A stretch of DNA of 12,982 bases from an uncultured delta proteobacterium (GTDB taxonomy: Bacteria > RBG-13-61-14 > DRUE01), in contig CAIYYW010000364.1 of assembly GCA_903930515.1 (NCBI GenBank), positions 1 through 12,982 of the forward strand. The letters are read 5' to 3'. The position numbers and the translations under genes were made by a program. The notes under the pieces are model-generated. The model saw only the letters and a list, made by a program, of their open reading frames with translations. It was not told where the DNA came from and ran no database searches. The number at the start of each line of letters is the position of its first letter. Position 1 is the first letter of the stretch. This document shows, piece after piece, positions 8,701 to 12,982 of the stretch.

Positions 8701-10175
8701 ATCACATTACCGCCAGAGCCAGGAAACTCGTTGTTGCTGCCGGAAGTGTCAAAGGTCATCAATCCATAGCGGACATCGTAAATATCCATAATTCCGGGAT
8801 TATCAATAACTAAAGCGGTATATGGAAGTCCGGTAAAGATATTGTTGTTATTATCAAAGTAGCGGCAAAAATACGGATGGTCCAGGCAAGACTCGCTCCA
8901 GGTGACCGCGCTATATCCCAATTCCGCCCTCACGGCATCGGCTTCTTTGGTGGTTCCCACGGTCTTGGTGAATTCATGGGCATAATTCACTCCCATCACC
9001 ACCGTGACCGCGTCCACCAGGGTGACCATGGGAATGTTGTTATAGATATTGTCCGCGACTTCCTGGCTCGTCCAGGTCGCCTTGGGATTGACCGTGCTCG
9101 CCCCCGAGGTGCCGTCCTTTTTGATCTCATAGATCGTCCGGGTGCCTTTGCCGTCGTCGCCGTTCGCGGGACAGGTCCCCAAGGAGCCGTCTCCGCACAC
9201 GACAGAAGTGGTGAAAGTATTGTAGCTGTTATAAGTGCTCGTAATCACGCTGTTGGCTTTCAGATAGACGATAAAATCATAAAGAGTTTTGGAGGCGGCA
9301 TTCATAGTTGCGGTGTTATATGAATAATCATCGGCGTCCCAGATCACGAACCTAATGAGCGCTTTCTCCGCGTCCGGCGGAACCGCGGGGAAAGCGATCG
9401 GCTTATAGCAACTATACCATTTGGTCCCCACCTTATAGCAGCCGGTGCCCACTCCAGCCGCGATCAACTTCACCCGGGTGACTTTAAGGTTGTTATATTT
9501 GTTGTAACTGTTTACCAGGTTGCCTTTGAAGGTCAAGGCCCCCGAGGCGTTGGCCTTGTAGATCGGCCGGGCCAGGGGGTACCCGTCATTAACGATGTCC
9601 GCGTCGGTGACCTTGGTAAATTTATTGTCGGAATTTAGATCGCGGAGGAATTTATGGAACGGATAAGTGGCGGCGCCGGTATTGGCGTTTCCGGTCTGGA
9701 GGGGATGATCGTAGTTGTTTTTTATAGTGAAAAAAATCGGGGTGTCGCCGTTGGCCAGCATCCCGGGATAGACGTCGACCGCGGAGATCAACTCGTATCT
9801 GCCGGCGCTATTATATTTCATCAGCAGGACATCCACGAACACGAACTTTGCCGCCAGATCGTTATAGACATTGAATTCCCCGCCCTCTTTTCCGCCATAC
9901 ACCTGATTATTGTTATACTTTACATTAATCCTGCCCGTGCCGGTCAAAACTCTTCGGGCAATATCAAATCGGCTGGATTCGCCGGTTCCGGGACTAGAGC
10001 CATCAATCGCCCAATCCATACTCCCGGAAGTGTCCAGCAGGATTAACACATTGGGCTTGGCATTGATGGAAGCATAAAAGGGCAAAGCCGCGCCCGCAAA
10101 CCCCTCACCGGCCCAGAGCAAAGCAATCCCCGCGATTACCCCTGCCAGCCATCCTTGATTTGTTATTCTTTTCAT
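5742..10175 (-). CDS. pilY1: PilY1-type type IV pilus tip adhesin / assembly protein
   Basis: A 1477-residue exported protein. PilY1 caps the minor-pilin tip complex, promotes pilus extension against PilT retraction, and mediates adhesion or surface sensing. Signal peptide: residues 1 to about 28. A von Willebrand A-like domain starts at 43 with the metal-site motif DTSGS (48-52) and continues at LLTDG (643-647), with a long cysteine-containing insertion between. The C-terminal PilY1 beta-propeller begins near 925 (YVGALDGMLHTFF at 970-982). It contains the conserved calcium loop DVDFDGFPD (1208-1216), then YFGDLQGRVWKL, and YIGTGH at 1305-1310. Further calcium-loop-like motifs occur at 179-191, 513-522 and 893-904 (DQNDDTVLNATD, dockerin-like). 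It is longer than Pseudomonas PilY1 (about 1160 residues). AGGGGG lies nine bases before the ATG. Last gene of the operon, 39 bases after pilX, followed by a terminator. Confidence 0.93.
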   Translation of the reverse strand: MKRITNQGWLAGVIAGIALLWAGEGFAGAALPFYASINAKPNVLILLDTSGSMDWAIDGSSPGTGESSRFDIARRVLTGTGRINVKYNNNQVYGGKEGGEFNVYNDLAAKFVFVDVLLMKYNSAGRYELISAVDVYPGMLANGDTPIFFTIKNNYDHPLQTGNANTGAATYPFHKFLRDLNSDNKFTKVTDADIVNDGYPLARPIYKANASGALTFKGNLVNSYNKYNNLKVTRVKLIAAGVGTGCYKVGTKWYSCYKPIAFPAVPPDAEKALIRFVIWDADDYSYNTATMNAASKTLYDFIVYLKANSVITSTYNSYNTFTTSVVCGDGSLGTCPANGDDGKGTRTIYEIKKDGTSGASTVNPKATWTSQEVADNIYNNIPMVTLVDAVTVVMGVNYAHEFTKTVGTTKEADAVRAELGYSAVTWSESCLDHPYFCRYFDNNNNIFTGLPYTALVIDNPGIMDIYDVRYGLMTFDTSGSNNEFPGSGGNVIYKLSDGSTDNTNIQEIIACSDLNGDGHKWDGSSNYSCPSPSGNTPIAGLLRDAFTYLYGRYFLSCNAAGDQPYCCGKGSYTYTNKGCDYNITSPSHPKTAPLTPSLSGYSINPSPFGQWTPSQWDMTDFGGHILLNDPYYYYQCRTNNIILLTDGGQSTGEPCVSTCSYQTDTTAKRDPVIAAQTKYISYLKDPSSVPGVGTYTANGETKDWLPTKVYVIGFALNANPTGYDKYAPDMLIAMAAASDLPDDTPMGLGIDDAVTPFYANTETELLQQFDIIMKMIMKGVYSRSAPAVNVDLTAGVAAYFDVSPGTELLWMGHLAFMDLTSAQGLKEGSTTVAVQRDAAELLNSRNSSTREIFTSLYNDSTEKWDRVNFVSGSASQLAESLFPGYPNYNEYLDQNDDTVLNATDAAILIDFIRIENGSTYKGGEARSWKLGAIYHSTPISAGKPPKSALKNDATYQAYADHYADTPEIIYVGALDGMLHTFFFEDPDGAGIRSIVEEAFAYVPNYLLGSLWHLRLGEQQIYVDGDPSVAVMKTGYPSAPDEDWCDAGEEWCWQTVLYGGLRDGGPAYYSLNVTNISTDQGSSGDSVTIRWEFADPDDGGTDSILGNTWSLPYIDELLYQPEDADTLDTRVAVIFGGGASPDLKPYQGSWLYILDADTGTQIKTILVPSTNQYCDIDPGDLLTADNYAEKCDLTVNNTNQVLSDVLVTDVDFDGFPDWGYFGDLQGRVWKLNVHDPDPANWGICLFFDSGDTGYDDLSDPEADCEGNLQDYSATDKPDCVTTSKRRPFFYRADTTVAPRAQGWLVYIGTGHIEQESEIQDETIRNYVFALLDEDNVGECSYAAIWGGHYDTGSGWPIKLGVNEKLASPPVVLTSSVYAGEVSFRSYVPHGTTNPCIPGLTYKWNVDFDTGKGAIWDKIASAYVQKVATEGFPGKSLIIGDVEFSFNPPSAENPEGFGEGTFEKKAISPLQGFYYWWVK

Positions 10176-10214
10176 TTCCCTTTACCCCCTTTCCTTAAAG
10201 CCTGACGCTGATTG

Positions 10215-10775
10215 TTACGGATGAGTGGTGGCGGCCAGTTTCCGGCTCACCTCTGTGTCTGATCCACCACTAACATCACAAAGACCGCCAAAGCAACCCC
10301 GCTGAACAATTCCCACCTCGGCCATAATCATTCGGGCAATCCCCCGCGCACTATAAATAGCATTGCTTTCAATAAGATACCGAAATGATTTTAGGGATGT
10401 TGGCTGACCCGGCCTGGGGGGAGCCACTCCCAGATTGGTCAGCGTGGTTTGCCATCTCGGCCAGGGATCCGCGTTCACGGCGTAGACCGCTTTTCCCCGA
10501 TGCTCCGCGCTGTAGATCTGTTGCGTGGATCCGACCGGGACCAGGGCCGCGTTGATGGGATCGCTGACCCAGTCAATCCCGATCATTACCCCTTGCTCCG
10601 CGTAATAATAAGTTTCCTCGCTCCGGGCGATGTTGCTGGCCACGCTATAATCTATCTGGCTCATCGTGATCAGGGCAAAGCCGAGGATTTCTACCGCGGA
10701 GAGCAAGATGATGGCGATCACCAAGGCGGCTCCCTCTTCTTTCCTCTCCCGCAATCCCTCTTTCCATCTGTTCAT
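10215..10775 (-). CDS. pilX: PilX-type minor pilin
   Basis: A 186-residue protein with the PilX N-terminal pattern: a short charged leader, EEGAALVIAIILLSAVEILG (13-32), and a membrane helix to about residue 38, followed by QIDYSVASNIARSEETYYYAEQG. The last stretch matches the family's N-R-x-x-x-x-x-x-AE pattern. PilX is incorporated with PilV and PilW into the tip complex under PilY1. As is usual for this family, mature position 5 is not Glu (it is Ile20). There is, however, an unexpected Glu29 within the hydrophobic segment. The start was chosen at ATG 10775 because AGGAGG (10786-10781) lies five bases upstream. A TTG start six codons earlier would place that site inside the gene. Two cysteines occur near the C-terminus (CFGGLC). 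It lies 19 bases after pilW. The globular part is weakly conserved, so identification rests on the N-terminus and operon position. Confidence 0.82.
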   Translation of the reverse strand: MNRWKEGLRERKEEGAALVIAIILLSAVEILGFALITMSQIDYSVASNIARSEETYYYAEQGVMIGIDWVSDPINAALVPVGSTQQIYSAEHRGKAVYAVNADPWPRWQTTLTNLGVAPPRPGQPTSLKSFRYLIESNAIYSARGIARMIMAEVGIVQRGCFGGLCDVSGGSDTEVSRKLAATTHP

Positions 10776-10794
10776 CGTATCCTCCTTTCTCAAC

Positions 10795-11892
10795 TCAGGG
10801 ACCTGCGAAGGCGGTGCAATCAGGGTCCCCCACCGCGCAGGTGCAATTGTTAAGCCCGTTTTCAGTTCCGATATTCATCATTACAATCTTCCGGCTCATA
10901 TTGGTGATCAATGGCTTGGGCATATCCTTGATCCGGACCACGGCCTGAACCTTGATCGTCACCGCGGTAACCCAGCAGGGATCAAAATCCGCCGTCAGAT
11001 CGTCCGGATCGAAATCTACCAGGAAGGCCCCGGTTACAGGATCGGTCAGGTCATAGAAAACCTGGAAATCCTCAATCCCCTGCGCCATCCGGTGATCTAT
11101 GGTCACCCCTGCGGCATAATAATCCCGTCTGATCAGCCAGCGGTCACATCTCGGACCATCACATTCCTCCCTCACAAAATACCTGCGCTTGAAAACCGGC
11201 GCCATCGAGTCGGTAACTCCTCCCATATAATTGTTGAGTGCGCCGCTCGCAACAGAGATCACATTGCTCCCGGAATTCACCGAGGTGACGGGAAGATAGT
11301 CCCCGACGCCTTCCTTGTACGCCCCGATCACCACCCCGATCGGGCTGACCGTTTGATAACTGTTGCTTGAGTCGTCCCAGACCTGGAGAATAAAGAGTCC
11401 GTCCACGGTGTTGCCGTTAAGCGTGGTCGAACCCGCATTAACCGGGTTAACCAACTGGGTACGACCCCGGCCGCTGCCAAGATTCTCGCTAAAATTAGCC
11501 CAGATTTCAATCGCGTCCAGCGCATCCCCATTCAGGTTATCAAGCGCATACTCGGACCCGGTCAACTCCGGATCTGACGAAACCTGAAGATGCTTGATCG
11601 GCCGGATCGGCGTGCTGATCAGCGCCTTGTTCGCCGCGGAGATCGCGTGTTCCACCCCCCAGGGCGTGCCGGTGAATCCCGCCAGGGCGATGTCCTTGGA
11701 CAGGTAATATAGCGCGATCCTTAAATTGGCCTGCTTCTCCGCCTGCGCCGCCTGCTGGTTGAAAACCAACTGCTGCCTCTCAAAAAAACTGAACGCGCCA
11801 TATAATACGATCACGCTGATCACCATCACCACCAATAGCTCGATCAGGGTGAAGCCCGCTTTCGGACCCTTTGCTCTGATTATTCTTGTCAT
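10795..11892 (-). CDS. pilW: PilW-type minor pilin
   Basis: A 365-residue prepilin. The class III signal is KAG|FTLIELLVVMVI, cleaved after Gly13, giving N-methylated Phe14 and the helical Glu18 (mature Glu5). The PilW-family pattern follows: QANLRIALYYLSKDIALAGFTG at about 54-75. The C-terminal half carries beta-strand-rich sequence with several cysteines (ECDGPRCD, and CTCAVGDPDC near the end), which probably form disulfides in the periplasm. Its role in the tip complex is to connect PilV/PilX with the rest of the pilus. GGAG (11902-11899) is six bases before the ATG. It lies 18 bases downstream of pilV and belongs to the same transcript. Length is within the PilW range. Confidence 0.9.
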   Translation of the reverse strand: MTRIIRAKGPKAGFTLIELLVVMVISVIVLYGAFSFFERQQLVFNQQAAQAEKQANLRIALYYLSKDIALAGFTGTPWGVEHAISAANKALISTPIRPIKHLQVSSDPELTGSEYALDNLNGDALDAIEIWANFSENLGSGRGRTQLVNPVNAGSTTLNGNTVDGLFILQVWDDSSNSYQTVSPIGVVIGAYKEGVGDYLPVTSVNSGSNVISVASGALNNYMGGVTDSMAPVFKRRYFVREECDGPRCDRWLIRRDYYAAGVTIDHRMAQGIEDFQVFYDLTDPVTGAFLVDFDPDDLTADFDPCWVTAVTIKVQAVVRIKDMPKPLITNMSRKIVMMNIGTENGLNNCTCAVGDPDCTAFAGP

Positions 11893-11910
11893 CTTCCGCT
11901 CCGTTTTCTA

Positions 11911-12579
11911 TTACCTTCGGATCGTCCTCATAACCAGTTTCTTCTTGGGAACCACGCTAGGCGCCACGGGAAAGGAACTGTTGATGTTATTGTAATAATC
12001 CCAGACCGAGTGCAGGGTTACCCCCGATACCGTTTGCGGATTCATCCCGGGATCAACCCACAATACCCAGACCTCGATGTAAATCTCGTTCGCACCCGGA
12101 ACGGTGTCGGGATATTGCGCCAGCACCAGCGGATCGTTGGAACCCGCGTTAAGGAACTTGCTCCCGGCCGCGCCTCCCCATTCCACTCCGTAAACCGCCA
12201 TATAGAAAAATTCCGAACTCCAATTGTCATCCGTCAGGATCGCCCCGTCCGCTTTCATCGGTCGGAGCCGGTGCCAGGTGAGCTTCCCGTCTCCGGCGGT
12301 GTCGTCAAGAAGCGCAGCGCCATCCGCGTCAACCTGCTGGACCCCAAGACCGTCCGAGAAAATCACCGATGGGTCCGTAGCATTGATCGGGGTGTTCTTC
12401 AGCGTTTCCATAACCTGAGTGCTCAACTGGGTGGCCGCAGTCCTCTGCTTGGCCTGAGCCAACTGATGAATACCCGCGATCTGAACCCCCACGATCCCGA
12501 CCAGACCGATCATCAGGACCGCCAGGGCGATCATTACCTCGATCATCGTGAATCCCGCTTTATTTTTCCCTTTCTTCAT
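11911..12579 (-). CDS. pilV: PilV-type minor pilin (type IV pilus modification protein family)
   Basis: A 222-residue prepilin. The leader is KAG|FTMIEVMIALAVLMIGLVGIVGVQ, with prepilin peptidase cleavage expected after Gly9, mature Phe10, and mature Glu5 at residue 14. The MIGLVGIVG-x-Q pattern and the following AxxRTAATQLSTQVMETL helix are typical of PilV (GspI-like). The C-terminal domain is beta-rich and ends in a basic tail. Together with PilW and PilX it should initiate pilus assembly in the inner membrane and remain at the fibre tip. GGAGG (12590-12586) is six bases before the ATG. It is the first gene of the operon in this window, and a sigma-54-type promoter match lies directly upstream. 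No fimU/fimT-like gene precedes it within the remaining 400 bases. Confidence 0.9.
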   Translation of the reverse strand: MKKGKNKAGFTMIEVMIALAVLMIGLVGIVGVQIAGIHQLAQAKQRTAATQLSTQVMETLKNTPINATDPSVIFSDGLGVQQVDADGAALLDDTAGDGKLTWHRLRPMKADGAILTDDNWSSEFFYMAVYGVEWGGAAGSKFLNAGSNDPLVLAQYPDTVPGANEIYIEVWVLWVDPGMNPQTVSGVTLHSVWDYYNNINSSFPVAPSVVPKKKLVMRTIRR

Positions 12580-12602
12580 CCCGAGCCTCCATTATAATGC
12601 AA

Positions 12603-12618
12603 TGCATCCATCGTGCCA
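12603..12618 (-). promoter_or_regulatory. Sigma-54 (RpoN) promoter match upstream of pilV
   Basis: On the minus strand TGGCACGATGGATGCA occupies 12618-12603. It matches the sigma-54 consensus TGGCACG-N4-TTGCA at every fixed position except one (A for the first T of the -12 box), with exact GG-to-GC spacing. Transcription would begin near 12593, giving a leader of about 14 bases that still contains the GGAGG site. A TATAAT at 12596-12591 could be a sigma-70 -10, but would start transcription inside or past the ribosome-binding site. Sigma-54 control of pilin genes through PilR-type activators is well known in Pseudomonas, Myxococcus and Geobacter. Its use here is inferred. Confidence 0.6.
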
Positions 12619-12982
12619 GCTTTCTTTTCAACAACTTTTCCACAATTTACCCAGAATTTATACCTTAATCCTGACAATTTTTAAGCAAGCCCATATCTTA
12701 TCTAAACAATTGATTTGCTTAATGTTTATCAATGTATTCCGTAAATATCGGTTCAAATTTTGAATACCGATTCAAAAACAGGCCCTCTATTCGGTTGCCT
12801 ATTTAGATATTGATCCGGCGATAAAGTGATTAAAAATTGCAATGCCGGAGGTGAAAATTACGGCTTGTAATTCGGCGCCCTTGAGGATCGGGTCTATTCC
12901 TAAAACAATTGTTTAATTAAATCAATATATTATGCGTAGCAGTAATGCTTGCAGAATAATTAACTCCATAAAAACAACCAAT
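12619..12982. other. AT-rich intergenic region upstream of the pil operon
   Basis: No convincing gene on either strand; only short reading frames without ribosome-binding sites. The stretch is visibly richer in A and T than its surroundings. It holds a perfect 12-base palindrome AAACAATTGTTT (12903-12914), a related AAACAATTGATTT at 12704-12716, and an imperfect inverted repeat at 12747-12771 (ATCGG-TTCAAA-T-TTTGAA-TA-CCGAT). These could be activator or repressor sites for the pil promoter, but no regulator can be named. Confidence 0.5.

Noticed and set aside
10776-10793. TTG start giving pilX six extra codons
   Set aside because: It would place a strong AGGAGG ribosome-binding site inside the coding sequence. 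ATG 10775 is correctly spaced from that site.
12638-12646. TTTTCCACA, one mismatch from a DnaA box
   Set aside because: A single isolated near-match in AT-rich DNA, with no cluster of boxes and no dnaA, dnaN or gidA gene nearby.
12842-12916. Short plus-strand frame of 24 codons (MPEVKITACNSAPLRIG...) with faint resemblance to the start of CDGSH iron-sulfur proteins
   Set aside because: No ribosome-binding site, no CDGSH motif, stops after 24 codons, and the resemblance covers about a dozen residues. It is probably chance, or at most an unrecognisable remnant.

Overview
The window looks like part of the chromosome of a Gram-negative, type IV-piliated bacterium with a moderately high GC content. 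Three things point this way: a minor-pilin operon (pilV-pilW-pilX-pilY1), a secreted glycoside hydrolase, and a predicted surface lipoprotein carrying MopE-type metal-binding motifs and RCC1 repeats. That combination is familiar from deltaproteobacterial lineages (Myxococcota, Desulfobacterota) and from several uncultured candidate phyla. The taxonomic placement is an inference and no more precise assignment is justified.

Layout, left to right. (1) Positions 1-2152, minus strand: the first 717 codons of a large lipoprotein gene whose 3' end lies outside the window. It has a lipobox cysteine, an unrecognised N-terminal domain, a central hydrophobic segment, an FnIII-like stretch, two MopE-like motifs flanking an Ig/PKD-like domain, and the first two and a half of a series of 51-residue RCC1 repeats. 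(2) 2153-2376: a short divergent control region. (3) 2377-3117, plus strand: trmJ, a SPOUT tRNA 2'-O-methyltransferase. (4) 3104-3255: three copies of a small palindromic element. The first supplies the trmJ stop codon and the third is read in frame within the signal peptide of the next gene. (5) 3210-5687, plus strand: an exported GH31 alpha-glucosidase-like enzyme. (6) 5690-5724: a strong hairpin/T-tract terminator serving the minus-strand pilus operon, which converges on the GH31 gene. (7) 12579-5742, minus strand: pilV, pilW, pilX and pilY1 with intergenic gaps of 18, 19 and 39 bases. A good sigma-54 promoter match lies just upstream of pilV. (8) 12619-12982: an AT-rich intergenic stretch with inverted repeats and no convincing gene.

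How the genes work together. The four minor-pilin genes almost certainly act as one transcriptional and functional unit. PilV, PilW and PilX form the pseudopilin-like tip complex that primes pilus assembly, and PilY1 is the large calcium-binding tip adhesin. The lipoprotein may be a second cell-surface factor, but nothing in the sequence links it to the pilus. trmJ and the GH31 gene are probably neighbours by position rather than by function.

No clearly new multi-gene system is visible. The points most worth a second look are the palindromic repeats fused into two coding ends, the unusual number of calcium-loop motifs in PilY1, the MopE/RCC1 lipoprotein with its internal hydrophobic segment, and the sigma-54 promoter match.
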